DNA of 64,000 nt. Source: Cherax quadricarinatus (lineage: Eukaryota; Arthropoda; Malacostraca; Decapoda; Parastacidae). Positions 52,546-63,089 of this stretch are shown one piece after another. The first letter of the stretch is position 1, and the number at the start of each line of letters is the position of its first letter. Below the pieces are notes generated by a model. The model saw only the letters and a program-made list of their open reading frames with translations, searched no databases and had not been told where the DNA came from. The stretch is taken from NCBI RefSeq assembly GCF_038502225.1, contig NC_091292.1, forward strand, positions 53,374,278-53,438,277, given 5' to 3'. The position numbers and the translations under genes were made by a program.

Positions 52546-53350
52546 GTACGCTGAGGTCAGTGGTCACCTGCGGTCCTACCTGCCTAAGCTCTTGGGAGTT
52601 AGCGTCGAGGAACTCCCAAGATGTTGGGTTTAGAACCCTACTCACAGGAGGCAAACAGTCCCTCCTCTGGCATAGGAACAAGGCAAGGGGTAGGAAATCC
52701 AGAATAATTTTGGCTATAGAGACCACATAAGCATGTGGTTGGCAAGTGCAGCAATTATGACATTAGACAAAGTGCTAGCTCTTTAACCCCTTGTAAAACA
52801 TTAGAACCATTAGTTGCAATATCAGCAACATAAGACCTGAGCATGTCCCAGGAAGAACTAGAGGACTGGTGATGTAGCTAGGTGCCATAGATCCCACTCT
52901 GTAGTATACAGGTGCCAGGAGAATGAGGGGACAGACCCAGGGGGCAAGGGGACAGGACATAGACCCTCTTGGTAAGTGCTGGGCCCACTGAAGTAGGAGG
53001 CAGAACTGAGGCCCAGGGCATGAGGAAAGCTGTAGTAGAATACTGCAGGACCTCTAATGAGGGAAACTCCAATGCTAAGCATAAGCAGGAATTCCCCACA
53101 CTGGAGTGAGAGCCTGGCTCGATGATGGGCAAGCCCAGCTGCAGGCAAAGCAAATGGTTATCCTCAAAAGAAAATACTGAAGAAGAGTAAGGACTGACAC
53201 AAATCTTGAAGGTTGCTGGGTTCTCAGGGGCCCAGCAAAATGTAGTGCCAGCTGAGGAAGTATTCTGTGGAAGTAGAAGTAACAGGTAGTGGAGAAGTGG
53301 TAGTGTACTCCACAAATTACAAATATTCAAGCCTTCTAGAATAGCTAGTA
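52546..53350. other. Unclassified intron sequence
   Basis: A 159-codon minus-strand frame (52878-53357) has no recognisable family; its composition (Leu, Ser, Pro) is what random frames in CT-rich DNA give. The inverted pair TTGGGAGTT / AACTCCCAA near 52593-52620 is minor. No element ends were found. Confidence 0.4.
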
Positions 53351-54110
53351 CAGTCAACCATCATAGTGTTTTTGCTATATGATGAATGAAAAACTGCAGC
53401 ACGATTTCGTGATGTTCATTTATGATAAAGCTAATTTAAGGGAAAAATATGGAATACCATGGGAGCTTTCTCTTCCATTTTGTAGCCAGCCTATGAGGAA
53501 CCCAGCTTGTGACCTCCTGAAAAGAATAACACATACAGTAGGTCACAAGAGATAAATAAGACATTAAAAATCATTGAACGGATTGAGAAGAAACTCAATT
53601 AAGGTATACCACTTAATTTCACCTTAACTAGGAAAAAAGCCTTAAAGTACGTCCTATAAAATAGTGTAATGGGTAAGGAAGACCTGAACAAGAGTGCGTG
53701 TTTAGTACAGGCTAGTTCTAAAACTTCAAATTGTGCAATCTTTTGCATAATAATAATAATAATAAGTTTTCTGGTGAAGTGCTTCAGCTGGCCATATGGC
53801 TGCAGGAAGTTTCCCTAATGAACTGGAGGAAATTATTTCTGAGGGTGGCTATGAGCCACAGCAAGTGTTTAAATGCTGACAATGACAAGTCTTAATTGGA
53901 AGATGATGCCACTCACAACTTACATCAGCCAGGAAGGAAAAATGCACTGAAGATCACTTCAGCGTGTTACTGTGAGGTAATCCATCAGGCAATTTAAAGT
54001 TTCAGCCCATGGTTATTTACCACTCCAAGACTCCCCATGCTTTGAAACATACAGACAAAAACCACCTTAGCAGTTCTCTAGAGGTAAAACCAGTCAGCAT
54101 GGATGAATCT
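53351..54110 (+). pseudogene. Decayed Tigger family E transposase
   Basis: A possible left end CAGTCAACCATCATAGTG at 53351 after TA. Coding remnants follow (from about 53505) in the same order as the family E copy at 61249: ACCTCCTGAAAAGAATAACA, the SGE-ASA region, PNELEEIISEGGYEPQQVF, a DDE block changed beyond use, SQEGKNALKITS and HGYLPLQDSPC-like shifted frames. Many stops and shifts are present. Confidence 0.72.
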
Positions 54111-54561
54111 TGCATGATATGGCTTTTGGCCATATCAGAGCATAACCCAAAATAAGACACTGAAAACATAATAAGAATACTCAGCCAGCTTGTAGCAAAT
54201 TGACATACCAACCAATAAATAACATGTCAGTCATGACTAGGGAATCATTAATCAAGCAAAAATAATTTTAAATACATGTTGGGTTCTCTGATATCACAAC
54301 CTAGAGTAATGGGATATCATGGGTTAAGAGATAAAGTAACATATAATTATAATGTCTATCTGTTACTTGTAGTTGTACATAAAATACATGTCCAGTAACA
54401 ACATACTATAATTTATCATACATCCTGTTACAGTATTAGAGATAACTAGTATTCCAAAGGAGTCAGTTATGAAGCAATAGTTTTACTCTAATAAAAGCTG
54501 ATGTTATCAATAAGCACTTTCATTATAAGCTATAACTGAAAGATTACAATTACTACTGTAC
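54111..54561. other. AT-rich intron sequence, no recognised feature
   Basis: No open frames of note and no repeat ends. It leads to the donor site of the exon at 54562. Confidence 0.45.
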
Positions 54562-54598
54562 CTCAAAAGACGTTTTTGGCAGCGCTGGCGGTTTATCT
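54562..54598 (-). CDS. Candidate exon 1 (first visible) of an HMG-box (UBF/UBTF-like) gene
   Basis: A 37-nt exon on the minus strand. The acceptor is TTTACTTTCACTTTCAG ending at 54599 and the donor is GAG|GTACAG at 54561. One base completes an upstream codon, then DKPPALPKTSFE in phase 0. KPP..PKTSFE followed in the next exon by LFY fits the N-terminal strand and helix I of an HMG box (K-P-x-x-P-x-(S/T)-x-(F/Y)-x-L-(F/Y) in UBF boxes). On its own so short an exon would not be convincing; it is called because phase and protein continue into 31311-31454. The upstream exon was not found. Confidence 0.6.
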
Positions 54599-54679
54599 CT
54601 GAAAGTGAAAGTAAATGTGTAATATTATTATATTACACAATTTCATTTTGTTTACATGGTGTTTTTTTTTGTTGACCCA

Positions 54680-54890
54680 AAAAAAGGAAACACATTTGCC
54701 ATCATTCCTTCAACAGATGTCTTGCCAGATATGCTCAGACATCAAAAATTCAAATGACCTCCACGAACTGCAACATCCCCACTCATCTTTCAGAGAGCAG
54801 AGCACTCTACTTCGCACACCAAGAATACTTTTATAAATATTACCTCGCTCACATTCCAACAGCATGTCAGATCTCAAAATTCACTTTTCT
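54680..54890 (-). mobile_element. Old RTE-like 3' tail fragment
   Basis: CCCAAAAAAAGGAAACACAT, TCTTGCCAGATATGC and CTCGCTCACATTCCAACAGCATGT's first part match, in order and orientation, the 3' UTR of the RTE copies (compare CTCACACTCCAACAGCACGT at 55467). It is strongly diverged. Confidence 0.65.
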
Positions 54891-55233
54891 TATCTCGCAG
54901 TGATGTAACACAATGACACATGTATCAGGATACATCAGTTTCATTTAATACAATCTCACAGTGATGCTAGACATTAACACATGAATCACAACATCACTTT
55001 CACTCAACACAAGTAATATGTCTAACTTGTTAAAACAAATTATTGCAACATGAAAATGAAGCACCATAAGCGGCCACTGTTGGACAATATTTAAAGAGGG
55101 GTGGGAAGAAGGGGGGGCCAGAAAGAGGGAGGGAGGGGAAAGAGAGAGATTGTGGAGAGGGGGTGAATAGATATCAAAATTCTAAATTTTTATTTCTTTG
55201 TAAAGTTTACAATGTGAGGTTTACATTTTTTTT
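54891..55233. other. Non-coding stretch with a purine-rich tract
   Basis: Short imperfect duplications (CAGTGATGTAACACAATGAC and CAGTGATGCTAGACATTAAC) and a GGGAGGGAGGGGAAAGAG-type purine tract at about 55105-55170. No genes were seen. Confidence 0.5.
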
Positions 55234-55666
55234 TTTTTATTAACACACTGGCCGATTTCCACCAAGGCAGGGTGGCCCGAAAAAGAAAAACTTTCACCAT
55301 CATTCACTCAATCACTGTCTTGCCAGAAGGGTGCTTTACACTACAGTTTTTAAACTGCAGCATTAACACCCTTCCTTCAGAGTGCAGGCACTGTACTTCC
55401 CATCTCCAAGGACTCAAGTCCGGCCTGCCGGTTTCCCTGAACCCCTTCATAAATGTTACTTTGCTCACACTCCAACAGCACGTCAAGTATTAAAAACCAT
55501 TTGTCTCCATTCACTCCTATCAAACACGCTCACGCATGCCTGCTAGAAGTCCAAGCCCCTCGCACACAAAGCCTAGTTTACCCCCCTCCCTCCAACCTTT
55601 CCTAGGTCAACCCCTACCCTGCCTTCCTTCCACTACAGACTGATACACTCTTTAAGTCATTCTGTT

Positions 55667-57455
55667 TCACTCCATTCTCTCTACATGTCCGAAACACCTC
55701 AACAACCCTTCTTCAGCCCTCTGGACAACAGTTTTGGTAATCCCGCACCTCCTCCTAACTTCCAAACTACGAATTCTCTGCATTATATTCACACCACACA
55801 TTGCCCTCAGACATGACATCTCCACTGCCTCCAGCCTTCTCCTCACTGCAACATTCATCACCCATGCTTCACACCCATATAAGAGCGTTGGTAAAACTAT
55901 ACTCTCATACATTCCCCTCTTTGCCTCCAAGGACAAAGTTCTTTGTCTCCACAGACTCCTAAGTGCACCACTCACCCTTTTCCCCTCATCAATTCTATGA
56001 TTCACCTCATCTTTCTTAGAGCCATCCGCTGACACGTCCACTCCCAAATATCTGAACACATTCACCTCCTCCACACTCTCTCCCTCCAATCTGATATCCA
56101 ATCTTTCAACACCTAATTTTTTTGTTATCCTCATAACCTTACTCTTTCCTGTATTCACTTTTAATTTTCTTCGTTTGCAAACCCTACCAAATTCATCCAC
56201 CAACCTCTGCAACTTTTCTTCAGAATCTCCCAAGAGCACTGTCATTAGCAAAGAGCAACTGTGACAACTCCCACTTTATGTGTGATTCTTTATCTTTTAA
56301 CTCCACGCCTCTTGCCAAGACCCTCGCATTTACTTCTCTTACAACCCCATCTATAAATATATTAAACAACCATGGTGACATCACACATCCTTGTCTAAGG
56401 CCTACTTTTACTGGGAAATAATCTCCCTCTGTCCTATATACTCTAACTTGAGCCTCACTATCCTCGTAAAAACTCTTCACTGCTTTCAGTAACCTACTTC
56501 CTACACTATACACCTGCAACATCTGCCACATTGCCCTCCTATCCACCCTGTCATACATCTTTTCCAAATCCATAAATGCCACAAAAACCTCTTTAGCCTT
56601 ATCTAATACTGTTCACTTATATGTTTCACTGTAAACACCTGGTCCACACACCCCCTACCTATCTAAAGCCTCCTTGTTCATTTGCTATCCTATTCTCCAT
56701 CTTACTCTTAATTCTTTCAATAATAACTCTACCATACACTTTACCAGGTATACTCAACAGACTAGCCCCCTATAATTTTTGCACTCTCTTTTGTCCCCTT
56801 TGCCTTTATACAAAGGAACTATGCATGCTCTCTGCCAATCCCTAGGTACCTTACCCTCTTCCATACATTTATTAAATAATTGCAACAACTGCTCCAAAAC
56901 TATATCCCCACCTGCTTTTAACATTTCTATCTTTATCCCATCAATCCCGGCTGCCTTACCCCCTTTCATTTTACCTACTGCCTCACGAACTTCCCCCACA
57001 CTCACAACTGACTCATCCTCACTCCTACAAGATGTTATTCCTCCTTGCCCTATACACAAAATCACAGCTTCCGTATCTTCAACAACATTTAACAATTCCT
57101 CAAAATATTCCTTCCATCTTCCCAATACCTCTAACTCTCCATTTAATAACTCTCCTCTCCTATTTTTAACTGACAAATCCATTTGTTCTCTAGGCTTCCT
57201 TAACTTGTTAATTTCACTCCAAAACTTTTTCTTATTTTCAACAATATTTGTTGATAACATCTCACCCACTCTCTCATTTGCTCTCTTTTTACATTGCTTC
57301 ACCACTCTCTTAACCTCTCTCTTTTTCTCCATATACTCTTCCCTCCTTGCATCACTTCTACTTTGTAAAAACTTCTCATATGCTAACTTTTTCTCCCTTA
57401 CTACTCTCTTTACATCATCATTCCACCAATCGCTCCTCTTCCCTCCTGCACCCAC
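55667..57455 (-). pseudogene. RTE-like reverse transcriptase, catalytic box damaged
   Basis: Frames 56754-57455, 56220-56582 and 55667-56251 together cover the RT. The catalytic box reads LLFANDSALG instead of LLFADDTVLL because of a D-to-N change and a small deletion near 56236-56246. A deletion near 56605 and another near 56762 also break the frame. It is dead although most of the protein is conserved (FMDLEKMYDRVDR, RQGCVMSPWLFNIFID). Confidence 0.87.
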
Positions 57456-57485
57456 TTTCCTGTAACCACAAACTTCTGCTGAACA

Positions 57486-58381
57486 CTATAACACTACATT
57501 TTTAAACCTACCCCATACCTCTTCGACCCCATTGATAAAGCTCTCATTAGCCCATCTATCCTCCAATAGCTGTTTATATCTTACCCTAACTGCCTCCTCT
57601 TTTAGTTTATAAACCTTCACCTCTCTCTTCCCTGATGCTTCTATTCTCCTTGTATCCCATCTACCTTTTACTCTCACTGTAGCTACAACTAGAAAGTGAT
57701 CTGATATATCTGTGGCCCCTCTATAAACATGTACATCCTGAAGTCTACTCAACAGTCTTTTATCTACCAATACATAATCCAACAAACTACTGTCATTTCG
57801 CCCTACATCATATCTTGTATACTTATCCTCTTTTTCTTAAAATATGTATTACCTATAACTAAACCCCTTTCTATACAAAGTTCAATCAAAGGGCTCCCAT
57901 TATCATTTACACCTGGCACCCTAAACTTACCTACCACACCCTCTCTAAAAGTTTCTCCTACTTTAGCATTCAGGTCCCCTACCACAATTACTCTCTCACT
58001 TGGTTCAAAGGTTCCTATACATTCACTTAACATCTCCCAAAATCTCCCTCTCTCCTCTACATTCCTCTCTTCTCCAGGTGCTTACACGCTTATTATGACC
58101 CACTTTTTGCATTCAACCTTTACTTTAATCCACGTAATCCTTGAATTTACACATTCATATTCTCTTTTCTCCTTCCATAACTGATCCTTCAACATTACTG
58201 CTACCCCTTCATTAGCTCTAACTCTCTCAGATACTCCAGATTTAATTCCATTTATTTCCCCCCACCAAAACTCCACTACCCCCTTCAGCTTTGTTTCGCT
58301 TAGGGCCAGGACATCCAACTTTTTTTCATTCATAACATCAGCAATCATCTGTTTCTTGTCATCCACACTACATCCACGCAC
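57486..58381 (-). pseudogene. RTE-like endonuclease domain, broken
   Basis: Three frames in order: 58082-58381 (MRGCSVDDKKQMIADVMN, LALSETKLKG with the catalytic Glu), 57803-58033 (VVGDLNAKVGE, NDNGSPLIELCIERG), 57486-57785 (LDYVLVDKRLLSRLQD, DISDHFLVVATV). Stops or shifts separate them. APE-type nuclease motifs are otherwise conserved. Confidence 0.85.
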
Positions 58382-58939
58382 ATTGAAGCATCCCAGTTTT
58401 ATAAAGTTTTTCTTCTTCTCTTTTTTAGTAAATGTCTACAGGAGAAGGGGTTACTAGCCCATCGCTCCCGGCATTTTAGTCGCCTCATACGACACGCATG
58501 GCTTACGGAGGAAAGATTCTTTTCCACTTCCCCATGGACAATAGAAGAAATAAAGAAGAACAAGAGCTATTTAGAAAAAGGAGAAAACCTAGATGTATGT
58601 ATATATATATGCATGTGCGTGTCTGTGAAGTGTGACCAAAGTGTAAGTAGGAGTAGCAAGATATCCCTGTTATCTAGCGTGTTTATGAGACAGAAAGACA
58701 CCAGCAATCCTACCATCATGCAAAACAGTTACAGGTTTCTGTTTCACAGTCATCTGGCAGGACGGTAGTACTTCCCTGGGTGGTTGCTGTCTACCAACCT
58801 ACTACCTGTTTACATATTACATAATATAAAGTACAAAGAAAGCCACCAGCATGCCTAGACATTTTGGGCAGACTAATCCTAATTCTTACTGACTACTCTA
58901 TAATGATACAGGCTATGGAGTGGTACATTCTAATGCTGA

Positions 58940-60016
58940 TTAACCCTTTGACTGTCGCAGCCGTATATATACGTCTTACGAGGTACCGTGTTTGACGTAT
59001 ATATACTCATAAATTCTAGCGGCTTCAAATCAAGCAGGAGAAAGCTGGTAGGCCCACATGTGAGAGAATGGGTCTGTGTGGTCAGTGTGCACCATATAAA
59101 AAAAATCCTGGAGCACTCAGTGCATAATGAGAAAAAAAAACTCTGACCGTTTTTTTTTAATTATAATGCCGACTTTGTGGTTTATTTTCGTATAGTATTT
59201 ATGGTTGTATTCTCGTTTTCTTGATCTCATTTGATAGAATGGAAAACATATTATAGAAATAGAGGTGATTTTGATTGATTTAACTATAAAAAGAACCTAG
59301 AAATGGAGCTCAAAGTAGGGGAAATGTTTGATTTTTGCCAATGTTCAAAAGTAAACAAATGATGCCATTGTCCAATAAATGTCCAACTAGCCATTCTAAT
59401 ATGCAGTCATGAATGGGTTAATGTTATTTATACAATTATTACAGTATTGCAGTAGTCTGCATAATAGTAAGTCTTCTATTTTTTGTTTGAATAAGAATTC
59501 AAAATAGAAAGCAAGAGTAATATCAGAGGGGCCTGGAGACATGACTGATGAACAAAGAAAATGTTATTTTAGAGCCAGGAATGTCTGCATTGTTCATTCT
59601 GGACCCTATTTTGAAATTGTCATATTTTTTAGTTTTCGTGAAATTGGCCAAATTGCAAATTTCTGACCACATTATTAGGTAGTTGAAATCGGTAAATGGG
59701 CAGTTTCTTGCACTCAATCGATAGAAAAAGTGGAGTTCTAAAGAAATAGCTTTGAATTTGGTCGACTGAAACAATGGAATTAACCGAAAATAGGGCTCAA
59801 AGTGGGCGAAATCGCCGATTTGTAAATATCACCGAGGTCACTAACTTCACAAGAGCATAATTCCGTCAGTTTTCCATCAAATTTCGTTTTTTGGGTATCA
59901 TTACAATCGGAGAAAGATTCTCTATCATTTCATAAGAAAAAATAATTTTTTTTTTTTTTAAATTTTGCAACACAAGGAGACACCTCAGGATTGGGGGTTG
60001 CGACAGTCAAGGGGTT
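58940..60016 (+). mobile_element. piggyBac-type MITE P12 (1,069 bp), TATA-core subfamily
   Basis: TTAA at 58940-58943 and 60013-60016, ends CCCTTTGACTG and CAGTCAAGGGG. CGTATATATACG at about 58967 and CGTATATATAC again about 33 bp later. It is uninterrupted, so it serves as the empty-site reference for P8. Confidence 0.93.
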
Positions 60017-60123
60017 AAATCTGCCAAGCAATCATTGCACCCAGTAAGCATACAAGTGTTCCCGCAAGTGTCAAGAAAAGGTTGAAGCGTTCAAGTCTAG
60101 GAATTACAAAGAAAATTGAGATA

Positions 60124-61132
60124 CAGTTGACCGCCGGTTCGCAAAGTCATCGGTATCCGATAAATCTGGTATCCGAAGCATTATATCGCAAAAAATTTGC
60201 CTCGGTTCCTGTACAAAACCCGGTATGCGATACGATTCATATGAGACGTGTCCATGTGTGGCCCGAACTGCCCCAATTGCACCAGTGTTTACAAGCCAGC
60301 CAGTATGTGCGCATCTAAGAATACATTCGGTACATTCCATATTATCCATATTATCACTGTTTTTGGTGCTTGTTTCTGCAAAATAAGTCACCATGGGCCC
60401 CAAGAAAGCTTCTAGTGCCAACCCTGTGGTAAAAAGGGTGAGAATTAGTATGGAAATTAAGAAAGATTTTGAAGGGTTTGGGGCTAATCCTGAGAAGCCT
60501 ATGCCAGTTGTGGACTCCATTGTGCCTACTTCAAAAATTAAGGAAATGTGTGCAAAGTGGGCTGAACTGCAAACCTTTATGGATGAAAATCACCCTAACA
60601 CAGCTATTGCAAGCCGTGCTGGTGACTATTACAATGACAATGTTATGGCCCATTTTAGGAAGTCATAAAGGAACGAGAAGTACAGGCCTCTATGGACAGA
60701 TATGTTGTGCGACACAAGTCCAGTGACTCTCAAGCTGGTCCTAGTGGCATTAAAAGAAGAAGGGAAGTAACCCCGGAAAAGGACTTGCTACCTCAAGTCC
60801 TAATGGAAGGGGATTCCCCTTCTAAACATTAAAAACTTCGACACTCTCCCCTCCTCCCATCCCATCAATCATCACCAGATCTTCATTAAAGGTAAGTGTC
60901 AATTATTCTATTGTGATTACTCTATTGTTATTATTGTTACTGTAATTATTCTATTGCATTAAACTTAATATTTCATGTGGTAAAAATTTTTTTTTTCATA
61001 CTTTTGGGTGTCTTGCATGGATTAATTTGATTTCCATTATTTCTTATGGGGAAAATTGATTCGCTTTCCAATAATCTTGCTTTACGATGAGCTCTCAGGA
61101 ACAGATTAATAACATGAACCGGGGGTCCACTA
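60124..61132 (+). mobile_element. Internally deleted Tigger family A (1,009 bp)
   Basis: Left end CAGTTGACCGCCGGTTCGC after TA 60122-60123; right end AACCGGGGGTCCACTA, last base changed. The TIR subfamily is like the copy at 47168 (GGTTCGC). It carries the 5' UTR, a short fused frame, the tail codons (GIKRRREVTPEKD) and the 3' UTR. Confidence 0.9.
60393..60668 (+). pseudogene. Fused N- and C-terminal Tigger transposase codons
   Basis: ATG 60393: MGPKKASSANPVVKRVRI, MEIKK, then directly DFEGFGANPEKPMPVVDS and PTSKIKEMCAKWAELQTF, HFRKS. The core between residue about 24 and the tail is deleted, at a junction (AAGAAAGATTTTGAAGGG) whose AA(G)-rich ends offer microhomology. A one-base loss near 60660 ends the frame early. 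It could encode a short peptide without DNA-binding or catalytic domains. Confidence 0.8.
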
Positions 61133-63089
61133 TATTAGATTAGCTTAAGAGTGGTTCACGTGTGGTGGATATACTGAGGGCCTATGGCCTTAATGAAGTG
61201 TCAGTTCATACAATTTAAAAGAATGATGTGAATATATGAGCATGTGTAATGAATAACCCAAAATGTCACCTCATGAAAAGAATGACACACAGATCACAGC
61301 AAGTAAACAAAACTGAAAATTTGTTGCTCGAGTGGATTGAACAAAAGACAAGAAAAAGGCCTTACAGTTGTTTAAAGCAGTGTGTGATAAGGAAGGAAGG
61401 CCTGAAAAAGTGTGTTAGCACAGGCTGGTTCCACAACTTTAAGTTGCATAATAAGTTATATAATATTAAGTTTTCTGGTGAAAGTGCTTCAGCTGATCAT
61501 ACAGCAGCAAGTAATTTCCCTGCTGAATTGCAGGAAATTATTTCTGAGGGTGGCTATGAGCCACATCAAGTACTTAATGCTGATGAGACAAGTGTTTTTT
61601 TGGAAAAAATGCCAACACGAACTTATATCAGTCAGCAAGAGAAAAATGCACCAGGCTTCAAGACAGCAAAGGATCGCTTCACCTTGCTCCTTTGCGGTAA
61701 TGCGTCAGGTGATTTCAAGTGTAAGCCCATGGTTATTTACCGGTCTAAGAATCCTCGTGCTTTGAAAGGTGTAGATAAAAACACCTTACCAGTAATTTGG
61801 AGGTCAAACCAGTCAGCATGGATGACAGAGGGAATATTTATTGACTGGTTTAAGCATCACTTTATTCCTAAAGTCAAGTTTTACCTTCATAGCAAGAACC
61901 TTGCTTTGATGATGTGACTCCACATGTAAAAGTTGTATTTTTACCTCCAAATACAACATCTCTAATACAACCACTGGATCAGGGAGCTATTAAGTCATTC
62001 AAGTGTAACCACACAAAAAAAGTTATGAAAAAACTAGTTTCATCAATGGACTCTGACTCCAACCTGGCAGTACCAAGCTTCTTGAATAAATTTAACATTG
62101 CAGATGCCATCAGCTATGCTAGAAGTGCATGGAATGAAGTGCCCCAATCAACATTAAATGCAGGCTGGGAAAAATTATGGCCTTCTGTAGTTAATTCGTT
62201 CACTGGTTTTCCCTTGCTTGAGAGTCAGGTTCAGGAAACTGTTCAGCTGGTAAGGAGGTTACCAGGTGATGGTTTTGAAGATATGAATGAGGATGCGAAT
62301 GAGCTCTAAGAAGATAATGATGATGAAGACAAGAGTCCAGAGGAAATATTGGCAGAGCTCGATGCGCAGATAAAAGAGAGGGAGATAACAGAAGAAATTG
62401 AAGAAGAATCTGAAGTAAAACAGTTAACACTGCAGCAGTTACGTGAGCAGTTCCATGTTGCTGCTAAACCAGCAGACTTTTTCACTGAAGAGGACCCTGA
62501 CAAATCTAGAAGCAGTGCTTTGAAACAGGGTCTAGACCAGCTGAACATGCCTTACCATCAGCTGTATAATGTACTGCAGGGTAAAAGAGCCCAGAGATCC
62601 ATTACAGAATTTATGCACACTCCAATACAACCACTGACTTCGGTACCAGAACCTCTACCATCGACTTCTACCAATAACCAACAACCATCCACCTCACCCC
62701 AGTAGGGCCACACCATCCATATCCACTCCACAATCATCCACAAACATCATTACCCATAATCTAAGGTAAGAAATACTATTATTTCTATTACATTTGTAGT
62801 CTTAAGCAGTAATACAGTATACCGTGACAATGCACTACAATTACATATTCACTTTCATTTTGTAAGATCTGTTGGTCTAAAAAAAAATTGTTTGGCTTTT
62901 TTGGGGGCTCCCAGGAATATAACCCTAGTTTTCCCGTAAGTTCTTCAGTTTGTCTAACACGGTTTTGTCTAACATGGCATTTTCAGGAATGTAACTACCA
63001 TGTTAAATGACAGTCTACTCTATTTCCAATATTCCACAAGCCAATTGTAGAACAATCATTTTTTTATGATTCCTGTCAATATTATTGCA

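Larger units (their letters stand above)
55234..58808 (-). mobile_element. RTE-like LINE copy R3, essentially full length (about 3.6 kb)
   Basis: 3' end at 55234 with AATAAAAAAAAAA on the minus strand, then the 3' UTR signature, RT, endonuclease, 5' leader, and a 5' UTR with TATATATATACATACATC and GGTAGACAGCAACCACCC to about 58808. It is the only copy here with the complete 5' region. The sequence is slightly more diverged than R1 and R2. Confidence 0.85.
60070..62705 (+). pseudogene. Tigger family E transposase, second catalytic Asp deleted
   Basis: It starts with the HTH region near 60075 (KRLKRSSLGITKKIEI), broken by the Tigger at 60124-61132 and resuming at about 61135 (LRAYGLNEVSVH). 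Then CENP-B type domain coding in the 61249-61917 frame (NLLLEWIEQKTRKRPYSC, TGWFHNFKLHN) and DDE block 1 (NADETSVFLEKMP). At about 61905-61920 the protein jumps from YLHSKNLAL to DDVTPHVKV, losing the segment that holds the LDNAPGHP motif and its catalytic Asp. The third Asp is present (LIQPLDQGAI). A stop separates the last part (62349-62705), which ends in a Thr/Pro/Ser-rich tail. Confidence 0.87.
58809..63012 (+). mobile_element. Tigger family E copy with two nested elements
   Basis: Coding begins near 60070 and runs to 62705; the 3' region ends near 63012 (ACCATGTTAAATGACAGTCT). A MITE (58940-60016) lies in its 5' region and a small Tigger (60124-61132) lies in the first coding block at TA. 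The exact 5' end is not determined; the sequence 58809-58939 beyond RTE copy R3 probably belongs to it. Confidence 0.7.

Noticed and set aside
52878..53357. 159-codon minus-strand frame as a novel gene
   Set aside because: No domain recognised, no conserved start or splice sites; composition explains its openness. Left as unclassified.
53430..53512. Minus-strand exon with an acceptor-like TTCTTTTCAG at about 53513
   Set aside because: The acceptor-like sequence lies in a Tigger family E remnant (compare 61270), no donor follows in frame, and the phase does not fit the HMG-box exons.
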